Assembly (NCBI RefSeq): GCF_902806265.1
Contig: NZ_CADCVZ010000015.1
Location: 47,748-111,747 of the forward strand
Length of the DNA stretch: 64,000 nucleotides
Direction of reading: 5' to 3'
Source: an uncultured Sphingomonas sp.
GTDB taxonomy: Bacteria > Pseudomonadota > Alphaproteobacteria > Sphingomonadales > Sphingomonadaceae
Numbering within the stretch: position 1 is the stretch's first letter; the number at the start of each line of letters is the position of its first letter. Position numbers and translations under genes: made by a program. Below the pieces are notes generated by a model that worked only from the letters and a program-made list of their open reading frames with translations, was not told the origin of the DNA and did not search any database. Of the stretch, positions 1 through 15,448 are shown in pieces.

Positions 1-162
1 ATCGCCGCTATAGCTCGCGAGGTGGAGGCAGCGCGTCCGGCCGTCGACATGCGCGACCCACAGGCTCTCACGGCCGCTGTCCTGCAAGGAGGGTGCGAAG
101 AACGCCTTGCTGGCCTCGACTCCCGTGAGGGTCGCTGGATCGTCGGCACGCTGATGCAACAT
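1..162 (-). CDS. Partial CDS, possible JAB/RadC-like protein (N-terminus only)
   Basis: An open frame starts with ATG at 162 and runs off the left edge of the window, giving 54 residues without a stop. The segment FFAPSLQDSGRESLWVAHVD resembles the first strand-helix region of short JAB/MPN (RadC-like) proteins found in sphingomonads, in which an early aromatic pair precedes a conserved E-S/W-L-W-V-A-H-V-D stretch. The metal-binding HxH..D motif of the family would lie outside the window, so the assignment cannot be confirmed here. It is transcribed away from thyA. Confidence 0.4.
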   Translation of the reverse strand, partial: MLHQRADDPATLTGVEASKAFFAPSLQDSGRESLWVAHVDGRTRCLHLASYSGD

Positions 163-295
163 GGTTGAAAGGCTATCCGCGGGAGGGTGCCCCGGCTACC
201 GGAACAAGCTCCATTCCGGCGGCTCCGCTAATTCCGGAACGGAGGGGAGCTGGTCAGCGCTTCCGGCCTGGCTCGCGGCGGGCTAAGCTCCGACT

Positions 296-1090
296 ATGCA
301 AGCCTATCATGAATTGATGCGTTGGGTGCTGGACGAGGGCCTGCCGCAGGACGATCGGACGGGCACCGGCACCTTATCGGTGTTCGGCGCGCAGATGCGG
401 TTCGACCTGGCGCAGGGTTTCCCCCTCCTTACGACCAAGAAGCTCCACCTGCGCTCGATCATCATTGAATTGCTGTGGTTCCTGCGGGGCGACACCAACG
501 TGCGCTGGCTGCAGGAGCGCAAGGTCAGCATCTGGGACGAGTGGGCGGATGAGACGGGCGACCTCGGCCCCGTGTACGGCAAACAGTGGCGCGACTGGGC
601 GACCGCGGATGGACGGCACATCGACCAGATCGCAGAGCTACTGAAGCTCATCCGCGGCGATCCGGCTTCGCGGCGGCAGATCGTGACCGCCTGGAACCCG
701 GGCGAGCTCGGGCGGATGGCGCTGGCACCGTGCCATTGCCTGTTCCAGACCCAGGTGGCAGCCGGGCGGCTGAACCTGCAGCTCTACCAGCGCAGCGCCG
801 ACCTGTTCCTGGGCGTGCCGTTCAACATCGCCTCCTACGCGCTCCTGACCCACATGCTGGCGCGGGAGTGCGGGTTGGAGCCCGGCACGTTCGTGTGGAC
901 GGGCGGCGACGTGCATCTTTATTCCAACCACCTGGAGCAGGCGCGGCTGCAGCTGACCCGGGAGACACGGCTCTTGCCGCAGCTGCAGATCAAGGACCGC
1001 GGCCAGGACCTGTTCGGCTACGAACTCGAGGATTTCACCGTCAGCGGTTACGACCCGCACCCGCATATCGCGGCGCCGGTAGCGGTGTAG
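296..1090 (+). CDS. thyA: Thymidylate synthase ThyA
   Basis: This gene encodes the cytoplasmic enzyme that converts dUMP to dTMP with methylenetetrahydrofolate as methyl donor and reductant. The protein has 264 residues, exactly the length of the E. coli enzyme, and is co-linear with it. The catalytic cysteine is Cys146 in the motif APCHC, and the folate/dUMP-binding segments [16 protein letters not shown] and DVHLYSNH are intact. The ATG at 296 is the natural family start (MQAYHEL). No folA gene lies next to it; the next gene on the strand is an unrelated lipoprotein 76 bases on. Confidence 0.97.
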   Translation: MQAYHELMRWVLDEGLPQDDRTGTGTLSVFGAQMRFDLAQGFPLLTTKKLHLRSIIIELLWFLRGDTNVRWLQERKVSIWDEWADETGDLGPVYGKQWRDWATADGRHIDQIAELLKLIRGDPASRRQIVTAWNPGELGRMALAPCHCLFQTQVAAGRLNLQLYQRSADLFLGVPFNIASYALLTHMLARECGLEPGTFVWTGGDVHLYSNHLEQARLQLTRETRLLPQLQIKDRGQDLFGYELEDFTVSGYDPHPHIAAPVAV

Positions 1091-1166
1091 GAGAAAATAA
1101 CGCACCCGTTATGGAGCCACTCCGGGGAAAGCGCGTTTGTTCAGTCGCTAGACAGGAGATTGTACC

Positions 1167-1292
1167 ATGATGCGTAAGGTAATGACCCTGGCCCTGATCG
1201 GCGGCAGCCTCGCGATTGCGGCCTGCAACACGGTCCGCGGCGCAGCAGCAGACGTCAACTCGGCCGCCAACACGGTCGACAACGCGACCTGA
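1167..1292 (+). CDS. Entericidin-like small lipoprotein (copy 1)
   Basis: A 41-residue peptide with a short lipoprotein signal: MMRKVMTLALIGGSLAIAAC, where Cys20 is the lipidation site in the lipobox IAAC. The mature part NTVRGAAADVN is the pattern of entericidin A/B family lipoproteins, which are small outer-membrane or periplasmic lipopeptides; entericidin B has been linked to programmed lysis in enterobacteria and EcnA to its antidote. The start is supported by the purine-rich GACAGGAG sequence upstream. It is followed after 40 bases by a closely related second copy. The function in sphingomonads is unknown. Confidence 0.75.
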   Translation: MMRKVMTLALIGGSLAIAACNTVRGAAADVNSAANTVDNAT

Positions 1293-1332
1293 TCCGAGCC
1301 ATGGTCATTTCGCTTTTTCAGTGGAGATGACC

Positions 1333-1473
1333 ATGGTTCGTAAGCTTGTAACGGTGGCGTTGATCGGTGGAGCGTTGGGTCTTGCGGCCTGCAACACCGT
1401 TCGTGGAGTTGGGCAGGACCTCGGTACCGCGGCCAATTGCACGGAGAACACCATTCAGGGCACGCGCTGCTAA
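1333..1473 (+). CDS. Entericidin-like small lipoprotein (copy 2, with two extra cysteines)
   Basis: A 46-residue lipoprotein paralogous to the gene just upstream: the signal MVRKLVTVALIGGALGLAAC and the start of the mature part CNTVRG match copy 1. The ATG at 1333 has GGAG six bases upstream; an ATG at 1327 overlaps that ribosome-binding site and is less likely. Unlike copy 1 it carries two further cysteines (Cys36 and Cys46) near the C-terminus, which could form a disulfide in the periplasm. A strong intrinsic terminator follows at 1503, so the two copies may form one short transcript. The ecnA/ecnB analogy is an inference. Confidence 0.72.
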   Translation: MVRKLVTVALIGGALGLAACNTVRGVGQDLGTAANCTENTIQGTRC

Positions 1474-1502
1474 GCGGCACGGGCTAGCAAGCCAAAAAAG
1501 AG

Positions 1503-1538
1503 AGCCCCGCCGGCGATGAGCCGGCGGGGCTTTTCTTT
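1503..1538 (+). terminator. Intrinsic terminator after the entericidin pair
   Basis: A 12-bp perfect stem (AGCCCCGCCGGC with GCCGGCGGGGCT) with a 5-nt loop is followed directly by TTTTCTTT. This is a textbook rho-independent terminator on the plus strand, 30 bases after the second lipoprotein gene. Confidence 0.92.
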
Positions 1539-1633
1539 GTCGGCCCTTTCCGAAGTGCGCCAAGGTGCACCGCCGGGAGGTGGCCCACGGGAGCCGGAGG
1601 AAGCTCGCTCCCAGCCGCCTGCTGCGCGGCCGC

Positions 1634-1673
1634 CTGCTCTCCCGCGGTGGGCTTCGCCACTGCGGGAGAGCAG
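1634..1673 (-). terminator. Hairpin downstream of rpoC
   Basis: A 12-bp perfect inverted repeat (CTGCTCTCCCGC with GCGGGAGAGCAG), extended by an inner GTGG/CCAC pairing, lies 10 bases beyond the rpoC stop codon. There is no T-run on the minus strand, so it may protect the mRNA 3' end or help termination rather than act as a classical terminator. Confidence 0.45.
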
Positions 1674-1682
1674 CTAGTCGAC

Positions 1683-5957
<4,275 letters not shown>

Positions 5958-6105
5958 TTGTTACTCCTGAGCCCCGCAGGGCCTGAGTTCGAAACTTGTT
6001 TTCTCGTCTTGCTGAACTCGTTCCGGCATCCATCCCTCAGCGCGAACCGCAGCTCGGGCGAAAGGATGGACCCTGAAACAAGTTCAAGGCGACAGCGCTA
6101 GGCCG

Positions 6106-10278
<4,173 letters not shown>

Positions 10279-10555
10279 GTGTTTCCCTGCGCTTGGGGCG
10301 CACGGCATCGCCGCGGGCCCCGTCAAGTCCGGCGCGGTTCCTGTAAACTCCCCGCCATACGTGCAGGCCGATGCGCGGTGCGGCCCGTGTCCCGGCGGGG
10401 ACAGGAAAAAGCTCCGGACGCACGACCTTGTGCGGCGGAGCCGATATGTGTTGGATAGCTCCTATATACGCCGCCGCCCGGCGATTGGAAGGGGCAAAGC
10501 AACCAAAGCCGTTCCGGGCAGTTAGCGGGGCGACCAGCCGTTCACAGGAGTTCCC

Positions 10556-10975
10556 ATGCGCTTAGCCTTGCTCGCCCCCGCTGCCCTGTTGCTCGCCGCC
10601 TGCGGTCAGACCACCGGCGAGATCGCGCAGGAGGATCCGGCCGAGGCGCTGCGCAACGCCGCCAACCAGTCGGATCCCGCGGCGGCCCAGGTCCTGCGGG
10701 AACGGGCCAACCAGATGGAGGCGACCGGCACCAACAGCTACCAGGCGGCGGAGCAGGCGCTGCAGCAGGGTGGGGTCGCGCAGGTCGCGAACGCGCAGGG
10801 CGCAGCGTCCCGACCGCCTTCCGGCAGCGTTCAGGCTCGCCCGAACCTTCCGCAGAACTCGAACCGGAAGGACGGTACCGTGCCACCCGACCGGATGGTC
10901 GGCACCACTAAGGAGCCTGGCATGCAGATGGGCGGGGAACAGAAACAACCCCAGCCGAGCGGCGGGCAGCGGTAA
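10556..10975 (+). CDS. Hypothetical lipoprotein, Gln/Pro/Gly-rich
   Basis: A 139-residue protein starting MRLALLAPAALLLAACG, a classic lipoprotein signal with lipobox LAAC and lipidation at Cys16. The mature part is hydrophilic and low in complexity, rich in Ala, Gln, Asn, Pro and Gly, with an acidic, Ala-rich helix near residues 25-60 and a disordered C-terminal tail. The ATG has GGAG eight bases upstream (CACAGGAGTTCCC). It is transcribed divergently from rpoB and convergently towards rplL, splitting what is usually one operon. No family was recognised. Confidence 0.72.
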   Translation: MRLALLAPAALLLAACGQTTGEIAQEDPAEALRNAANQSDPAAAQVLRERANQMEATGTNSYQAAEQALQQGGVAQVANAQGAASRPPSGSVQARPNLPQNSNRKDGTVPPDRMVGTTKEPGMQMGGEQKQPQPSGGQR

Positions 10976-10997
10976 GGCGACAGGCATTCATGGCAAA

Positions 10998-11032
10998 AAG
11001 GGCGGCCCCGGTGGGAGCCGCCCTTGTTCTTT
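10998..11032. terminator. Two-way intrinsic terminator between the lipoprotein gene and rplL
   Basis: A 9-bp stem AAGGGCGGC/GCCGCCCTT with a 10-nt loop is followed by TTGTTCTTT on the plus strand and by TTTTTGCC on the minus strand. It can therefore end both the lipoprotein transcript and the rplJ-rplL transcript, the latter about 65 bases after the rplL stop codon. Confidence 0.85.
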
Positions 11033-11095
11033 GCTGAGCTAGGACCCCCGCGGTGGCGAGGGTAACTCTGCGCAGCCCCTTGCGGGGCCACTTAG

Positions 11096-11473
11096 TTACT
11101 TCAGCTCGACGGTGCCGCCGGCGTCCTCGATCTGCTTCTTGATCTTCTCGGCCTCGTCCTTGCCGATGCCTTCCTTGACGGCCTTGGGAGCACCCTCGAC
11201 CAGCGCCTTGGCTTCGCCCAGGCCCAGGCCGGTGATGGCGCGGACTTCCTTGATGACGTTGATCTTCTTGCCACCGTCACCGGTGAGGATCACGTCGAAT
11301 TCGGTCTTCTCTTCCTCTGCAGGGGCAGCCGGGCCACCCGCGGCCGGGCCGGCAACGGCGACGGCAGCGGCGGCCGAAACGCCCCACTTCTCTTCCAGCG
11401 CCTTGGCGAGGTCCGCAGCCTCAAGGACGGTAAGCGCCGACAGCTGGTCGACGAGGTTCTGAATGTCAGCCAT
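11096..11473 (-). CDS. rplL: 50S ribosomal protein L7/L12
   Basis: The ribosomal stalk protein that recruits translational GTPases, 125 residues, full length. The N-terminal dimerisation helix ([20 protein letters not shown]), the Ala/Pro-rich hinge near residues 33-55 and the conserved C-terminal domain ([20 protein letters not shown], with VEGAPK following) are all present. It follows rplJ by 51 bases on the same strand. The spacing contains a good ribosome-binding site (AGGAG) before the start. Confidence 0.98.
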   Translation of the reverse strand: MADIQNLVDQLSALTVLEAADLAKALEEKWGVSAAAAVAVAGPAAGGPAAPAEEEKTEFDVILTGDGGKKINVIKEVRAITGLGLGEAKALVEGAPKAVKEGIGKDEAEKIKKQIEDAGGTVELK

Positions 11474-11524
11474 TTTCTACTCCTGTGCGGGGCAAGGCCC
11501 CTTTTATCGTGCGTTGATGAAAGC

Positions 11525-12046
11525 TTATGCGGCTTCCGCGGCGTCAGCCGCGTAGGCGCCGAAGACCCGTGCCAGCATCGCGCCCGGCTCGTTGATGGTC
11601 CGCGCGATCTTGCTCGCAGGCGCTTGTACGAGGCCCACGATGGTTGCGCGAAGTTCATCCAAGCTCGGGAGCTCGGCCAGCGCCCTGATCCCGTTCACGT
11701 CCAGAACGGTGTCGCCCATCGCTCCGCCAAGAATCTCGAACTTGTCGGTCGTCTTGGCGAAGTCCACCGCCACCTTGGCGGCGGCGACGGGGTCGGGCGA
11801 GGTGGCCAGCGCGGTTGGGCCCTTCAGCAGGTCGCCGATGGGCTGGTAGCGCGTGCCGTCCAGCGCGATCAGGGCAAGGCGGTTCTTCGCAACCTTGAAC
11901 TGCGCCCCGGCGTCGCGCATCCTTAGGCGCAGATCGGTGGACTGAGCCACCGACAGGCCGAGATTGCGGGTGACCACCACCACGCTGGTCTCGACGAACA
12001 CCTGCTTCAGCTCGGCAACCAGATCCGCTTTTTCATTGCGATCCAT
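11525..12046 (-). CDS. rplJ: 50S ribosomal protein L10
   Basis: Stalk-base protein that binds 23S rRNA and carries the L7/L12 dimers; with L12 it typically represses its own translation by binding the mRNA leader. The product has 173 residues from ATG at 12046 ([13 protein letters not shown]), which has GGAGT five bases upstream. A GTG two codons earlier overlaps that site and is rejected. It is first in the rplJ-rplL transcription unit, preceded by a long untranslated leader and a recognisable promoter. Confidence 0.96.
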   Translation of the reverse strand: MDRNEKADLVAELKQVFVETSVVVVTRNLGLSVAQSTDLRLRMRDAGAQFKVAKNRLALIALDGTRYQPIGDLLKGPTALATSPDPVAAAKVAVDFAKTTDKFEILGGAMGDTVLDVNGIRALAELPSLDELRATIVGLVQAPASKIARTINEPGAMLARVFGAYAADAAEAA

Positions 12047-12271
12047 GCCCACTCCAATGTTTCACCCGCGACGGTGTCGCGGGCGAGGTTCAAACAACTT
12101 GGGGGCAACCGCCTCCAAGCACTGTCCGTGGGGTCGGGTGATCGAGGTGCGGTGCAACGCACGAACGGGCGCAAGCAAGCGCCCGGATGATCTCTCTTCC
12201 CCGTCTAGGTTGGCGATTAAGGCCTTGCGGCCACCAACTGTCTCGGACGGCGCCCCGGCAAGCCGGAGCAG
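12047..12271 (-). promoter_or_regulatory. Untranslated rplJ leader with stable hairpin
   Basis: About 225 bases separate the predicted transcription start from rplJ and contain no gene. A stem-loop at 12209-12238 (GTTGG...CCAAC enclosing GGCC-gcaa-GGCC in the minus-strand RNA) is the clearest structure. A long structured leader is what L10-L12 autoregulation needs; that this one binds L10 is inference from family knowledge. Confidence 0.5.
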
Positions 12272-12277
12272 CGCGGG

Positions 12278-12305
12278 CCTATAGCGGATAATCGCAGCGG
12301 ATCAA
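12278..12305 (-). promoter_or_regulatory. Predicted housekeeping promoter of rplJ-rplL
   Basis: Reading the minus strand, TTGATCC is followed after 13 bases by GCTATAGG. This fits the alphaproteobacterial housekeeping consensus TTGaCgS-N10-14-GCTANAWC in the key positions TTG and GCTANA. Transcription would start near 12271. Confidence 0.6.
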
Positions 12306-12332
12306 GCTGCCTGCTGCGCTTCGGGGAAGGTG

Positions 12333-12369
12333 GGGCCGCGGCGGAACTGAAGGAGGACAGCCGCGGCCC
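12333..12369 (-). terminator. GC-rich hairpin after the UrcA-family gene
   Basis: A 10-bp perfect inverted repeat GGGCCGCGGC/GCCGCGGCCC with a 17-nt loop lies 13 bases beyond the stop codon of the minus-strand UrcA-family gene. No T-run follows, so its role as a terminator is uncertain. Confidence 0.35.
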
Positions 12370-12382
12370 GAGGGAGGACAAG

Positions 12383-12775
12383 TCAGAAGGCCGAGGGCGC
12401 CCGTACGGCAATAGCGACTTCGGGCAGGCTGGTGGTGCCGCTCGCTGCAAGCTGCTCCGCCCGAGCGATCGCCCGCGCCATCTGCGGCTTGGCTCCCTGC
12501 CAGGCCACCGACCGGCATGCCTGGCGCTGGGTGCGCAGGCCGGTGAAATCGAGCGGCGCACAAACCATGCCAACTGCCGAGCGCACGCGGGAAGTCAGCC
12601 TTTTCTGACCGGAAGCGTTGGCCAGGTTGAGGTCGCGGTGGCTGACCCGTTCGGTGATCTGATCGTCCTGAGTCCGCTCGCCGATCACCTGGAGCGGAGC
12701 CTGCGCGCTGGCAGGGGCGGTTGCCGCTGCAACGGCGAGCGTGAGGGACGCCGTGAGGAAAAGCTGCTTGGTCAT
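12383..12775 (-). CDS. UrcA family protein, exported
   Basis: A 130-residue exported protein with a cleavable signal peptide (KQLFLTASLTLAVAAATAPASAQA, cleavage likely after ASA). The mature domain has the UrcA pattern: RVSHRDLNLANASGQKRL early, a conserved cysteine in VGMVCAP, then RQACRSVAW, where the two cysteines probably pair. UrcA proteins are common in sphingomonads and caulobacters; their function is unknown. The ATG at 12775 has GGGAG seven bases upstream; upstream in-frame ATGs extend into non-coding sequence and are rejected. It lies in front of rplJ on the same strand but beyond the rplJ promoter. Confidence 0.85.
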   Translation of the reverse strand: MTKQLFLTASLTLAVAAATAPASAQAPLQVIGERTQDDQITERVSHRDLNLANASGQKRLTSRVRSAVGMVCAPLDFTGLRTQRQACRSVAWQGAKPQMARAIARAEQLAASGTTSLPEVAIAVRAPSAF

Positions 12776-12932
12776 GTTCGATCTCCCGCTGTATTCGGGA
12801 GGGGCATGCGACCGTTGGGTCTGGCGTGCATCTGTTGTTCGGCGAGCAAGAGGCCCAGGATCGGCAGGCGGGAAATGCCGTCGCAAACCGCCAGGAGCCG
12901 TCGACGGAGCGACAAACGGCTGGCTCCGCGCT

Positions 12933-12957
12933 CGAACCCGCATGCGCTTTGATCGTT
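12933..12957 (+). promoter_or_regulatory. Possible EcfG-type general stress promoter
   Basis: CGAAC is followed after 16 bases by CGTT, one mismatch from the alphaproteobacterial EcfG consensus GGAAC-N16/17-CGTT. The -10 element ends 33 bases before the ATG of the hydrophilic protein at 12991. Hand-scored only. Confidence 0.4.
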
Positions 12958-12990
12958 GAACCGGTGAGACTTCAGTCAGGGAGGATCAGC

Positions 12991-13491
12991 ATGTCCGGTT
13001 ACCGCGGCGACGGCTATGGGGCGCACGGCGATCACGGCGACGAGACTTTCCGCTTCGGCGAAGGCGACGACAAACGAGGGCGGCGAGGGCCCGAACCGGA
13101 CGGCGATCGATCGTTCTGGAATCGGGAACCGCGCCAGGGCGCCGGGCGAGGCAATCTGATGGGCCACTCGGAAGAACGGGTACGGGAATGGCTCGGCCGC
13201 GAAGATGGAATGCGGCCCGGTGGCGAGAGGCTGGCCGACGATCCCCGCGCGGTCGCCGCAGCCGACGATTGGCGCCGCCAACATGGCCGCGAGGGCTACG
13301 AGGGCAGCTATGCCCGGCACGACGAGCCTTATGGGAGCTACCGCCAGCGCCACCTCGACGAGCTCGACCGCGACTATCACGCGTGGTGCCGCGAGCAGGA
13401 ACAGCAGTTCGGCCGCGATTTCGGCAGCTGGCGTCAGCAGCGTGCGGGGCGGACGACCGACGGGTCAGTGGAGTTCGGTTCGGAAGAATAA
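12991..13491 (+). CDS. Hydrophilic stress-type protein of unknown function
   Basis: A 166-residue, strongly charged protein. The N-terminal half is Gly/Asp/Arg-rich and probably disordered. The C-terminal half contains a helical segment RHLDELDRDYHAWCREQEQQF followed by GRDFGSWRQQR, a pattern seen in uncharacterised sphingomonad proteins that also carry W-F-G-D-type N-terminal repeats. There is no signal peptide or membrane segment. The ATG at 12991 has a strong AGGGAGGA site eight bases upstream; the longer in-frame form is rejected. A possible general-stress promoter precedes it. It converges on tRNA-Trp. The function is not known. Confidence 0.72.
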   Translation: MSGYRGDGYGAHGDHGDETFRFGEGDDKRGRRGPEPDGDRSFWNREPRQGAGRGNLMGHSEERVREWLGREDGMRPGGERLADDPRAVAAADDWRRQHGREGYEGSYARHDEPYGSYRQRHLDELDRDYHAWCREQEQQFGRDFGSWRQQRAGRTTDGSVEFGSEE

Positions 13492-13608
13492 CACCCGTTG
13501 CTGTGTGGATGACCGGCAATGAGCGACTCGCGGGAGCGGGGCGCTTAGCTGAGCTGGCGTCCGCTGTGCGGACCGGCGCCCTGCCATGCTACGCGCCTCG
13601 CTCCGGCG

Positions 13609-13681
13609 CAGGGGCAGAGGGACTCGAACCCACGACCCTCGGTTTTGGAGACCGATGCTCTACCAACTGAGCTATACCCCT
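13609..13681 (-). tRNA. tRNA-Trp (anticodon CCA)
   Basis: The minus strand folds into a standard 73-nt cloverleaf. The acceptor stem is AGGGGTA/TGCCCCT, the D arm GCTC-AGTTGGTA-GAGC, the anticodon stem TCGGT/ACCGA with loop CTCCAAA (anticodon CCA), and the T arm carries TTCGAGT. The 3' CCA is not encoded. In most proteobacteria tRNA-Trp lies upstream of secE in the same direction; here it points away from it. Confidence 0.95.
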
Positions 13682-13693
13682 AGGCGCGGCGGG

Positions 13694-13722
13694 GAGGTAG
13701 CTTGGCCGGGAACGCGGTGCAA
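13694..13722 (-). promoter_or_regulatory. Predicted promoter of tRNA-Trp
   Basis: On the minus strand TTGCACC is followed after 14 bases by GCTACCTC, which matches the GCTANAWC -10 consensus in seven of eight positions. It ends 12 bases before the tRNA, as expected for a tRNA promoter. Confidence 0.6.
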
Positions 13723-13731
13723 GGGGCGTGC

Positions 13732-13760
13732 TTGAAGCCTTCGCCCAACCGCGCTACATC
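13732..13760 (+). promoter_or_regulatory. Predicted housekeeping promoter of secE-nusG
   Basis: TTGAAGC is followed after 14 bases by GCTACATC, a perfect match to the alphaproteobacterial -10 consensus GCTANAWC. Transcription should start near 13767, about 65 bases before secE. It stands back to back with the tRNA-Trp promoter, nine bases away. Confidence 0.65.
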
Positions 13761-13770
13761 GCCCTTCGTT

Positions 13771-13808
13771 CGAGGTCCGGCGGAGCCATCCGCGGACCTC
13801 GTTTTTCT
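13771..13808 (+). terminator. Intrinsic terminator inside the secE leader (possible attenuator)
   Basis: CGAGGTCC-g-GCGGA and TCCGC-GGACCTCG form a long stem around a 4-nt loop, followed at once by TTTTTCT. The structure is a strong terminator, yet it lies between the predicted secE promoter and the secE ribosome-binding site. That position is expected of an attenuator controlling secE-nusG. Alternatively it ends read-through from the gene at 12991. Confidence 0.75.
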
Positions 13809-13832
13809 ATCTGCCAGAAAGTTGGAGCAGCC

Positions 13833-14030
13833 GTGGCCAAGACGTCTCCAGGCGAGTTCATCCGCCAGGTCCGCGTGGAAGCGCGCAAGGTGGTGTGGCC
13901 GACGGGCAAGGAGACCTGGGTGACGGCGGTGATGGTGTTTATCATGACTGCGCTGCTTGCCGCCTTCTTCTTCGGCGTCGACAGCTTCTTCTCCGCGATC
14001 GTCCAGTTCCTCCTCGGCCTCCTCGGCTGA
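13833..14030 (+). CDS. secE: Preprotein translocase subunit SecE
   Basis: Small essential subunit of the SecYEG protein-export channel, 65 residues with one membrane segment, the short form typical of alphaproteobacteria. The amphipathic helix motif FIRQVRVEARKVVWPTGKET, which clamps SecY, precedes the transmembrane stretch (VMVFIMTALLAAFFFGV). The start is GTG at 13833, with GGAG five bases upstream; the open frame continues upstream through the terminator and cannot be coding there. nusG follows after 26 bases and is surely co-transcribed. Confidence 0.95.
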   Translation: MAKTSPGEFIRQVRVEARKVVWPTGKETWVTAVMVFIMTALLAAFFFGVDSFFSAIVQFLLGLLG

Positions 14031-14056
14031 TCCTCACTTCCGTAGGTTAGAACCCC

Positions 14057-14596
14057 ATGTCCCGCTGGTATATCATCCACGCCTATTCCGGTTTCGAGAA
14101 CAAGGTTCGCGAGTCGATCCAGAGCGAGGCCAGGCGCCTTGGACTCGAGCAGCTGGTCGAGTCGGTCGAGGTCCCGACCGAGAAGGTGACCGAGATCCGG
14201 CGGGGCAAGAAGGTCACCTCCGACCGCAAGTTCTTTCCCGGCTATGTGCTGGCCAAGCTGGCGATGAACGACGACGTCTACCATCTGGTGCGCAACACGC
14301 CCAAGGTAACGGGCTTCCTGGGGCCGAACGGCAAGCCGCAGGCGATCAGCGAAGCGGAAGCGGCGCGCATCCTCAACACCAAGGAGGAGGCCGCAGCGGC
14401 CGCGCCCAAGGCCAAGATTAACGTCGATTATGAGATCGGCGATGCGGTCAAGGTGTTGGAAGGGCCGTTCGCAAGCTTCAACGGAACTGTGGAGGAGCTC
14501 GACTTCGACCGCGGCCGGGTCAAGGTCGGCGTGTCCATCTTCGGTCGCGCGACGCCGGTGGAGCTCGAGTTCGAGCAGGTCGAGCGGGTCAAGTAG
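14057..14596 (+). CDS. nusG: Transcription termination/antitermination factor NusG
   Basis: Processivity factor of RNA polymerase that also couples transcription to Rho and the ribosome. The product has 179 residues. The NGN domain (RWYIIHAYSGFENKV, FFPGYVLAKL, NTPKVTGFLG) is followed by a linker and the KOW domain (GDAVKVLEGPFASFNGTVEE through VSIFGRATPVELEFEQVERV). It follows secE directly, as in nearly all bacteria. The next plus-strand ribosomal gene, rplK, is separated from it by about 1 kb containing a minus-strand gene. Confidence 0.98.
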   Translation: MSRWYIIHAYSGFENKVRESIQSEARRLGLEQLVESVEVPTEKVTEIRRGKKVTSDRKFFPGYVLAKLAMNDDVYHLVRNTPKVTGFLGPNGKPQAISEAEAARILNTKEEAAAAAPKAKINVDYEIGDAVKVLEGPFASFNGTVEELDFDRGRVKVGVSIFGRATPVELEFEQVERVK

Positions 14597-14662
14597 GGCA
14601 GCCCGCCCGCCAAGCTTCCGGTCAAACGGGAGGATGCGGTTCGCACCCTCCCAGACTCATAG

Positions 14663-15421
14663 TCAGCTAATGCGTTGACCCTCACCGCCATCCCGAAGCG
14701 TCCGACGCGTCATTGTCGGATTGACCGCACCCTTGCGTCCGCCGACCCAGGCGGCGAGTGCGCCGAGCATCAGCGCGATCGCGCTGACCAGCGCTGCGGT
14801 CGAGGCTGCATTGGCGGCGGTGTCGGCAGCACGCGGCGCGGACTGCTGCAGCTGATTGCCGAGCTGTTCCACATTGGTGTTCTGAGTGGCGGAAGCGACC
14901 CCGGACTGGACCGTGTCGGCCGCGGCATTGGGGTTGTTGGCCGCGGCGGTGGCCACGGTGCTGGTCGCATTGCCGAGTGCCCGCATGGCGCCGCCGACCA
15001 GGCCACTGATGGCGCTGGTCAGCAGATAGATCACGATCAGCGAAGTTACTGCCCAGGCGGTGAGCCCGTGCCAGCCGCCGGTAGACTCGCGCGGCTTGCC
15101 GGCCAGCCGGCCGGCGGTCCATCCGCCGAGGAATGACGCGATGATCCCGGACAGCACCCACCAAATCCCGGCCCCGATGCCCAGCCCGCTGGCACTCGGG
15201 TTGTCGGCCGTACCCGGGTCCAGCGTCGCCAGGCCGATCCCCACGCCCAGCATGTTGAGCAGCAACTGGCTGATCAAGCCCACCGCCACGCCGGCGAACA
15301 CGGCGCCCCAAGCGATCTGGTTGATCTCAACGGTGCGCAGGTCCTCAGCCGGGGCTACCGGGCTGTAGTGCGGTGCGTCCTTGTCGCCGCGCGCACGCGG
15401 GGTATCCGGATTACGATCCAT
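14663..15421 (-). CDS. Multi-pass membrane protein of unknown function (PhnA-like family)
   Basis: A 252-residue inner-membrane protein. The cytoplasmic N-terminus (about 30 polar residues) is followed by hydrophobic segments near residues 35-65 (WGAVFAGVAVGLISQLLLNMLG), 85-105 (IWWVLSGIIASFLGGWTAG), 120-145 and 205-235 (ALVSAIALMLGALAAWVGG). Between the third and fourth lies a long Ala/Asn/Gln-rich soluble loop. The pattern WGAV.AGV..GL..QLLLN.LG.GIG..T.DP is that of proteins annotated PhnA-like in alphaproteobacteria; no link to phosphonates is evident. It interrupts the nusG-rplK junction on the opposite strand. Confidence 0.75.
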   Translation of the reverse strand: MDRNPDTPRARGDKDAPHYSPVAPAEDLRTVEINQIAWGAVFAGVAVGLISQLLLNMLGVGIGLATLDPGTADNPSASGLGIGAGIWWVLSGIIASFLGGWTAGRLAGKPRESTGGWHGLTAWAVTSLIVIYLLTSAISGLVGGAMRALGNATSTVATAAANNPNAAADTVQSGVASATQNTNVEQLGNQLQQSAPRAADTAANAASTAALVSAIALMLGALAAWVGGRKGAVNPTMTRRTLRDGGEGQRIS

Positions 15422-15448
15422 GGCTATGCTCTCCCTGTTCTTGGCTTG

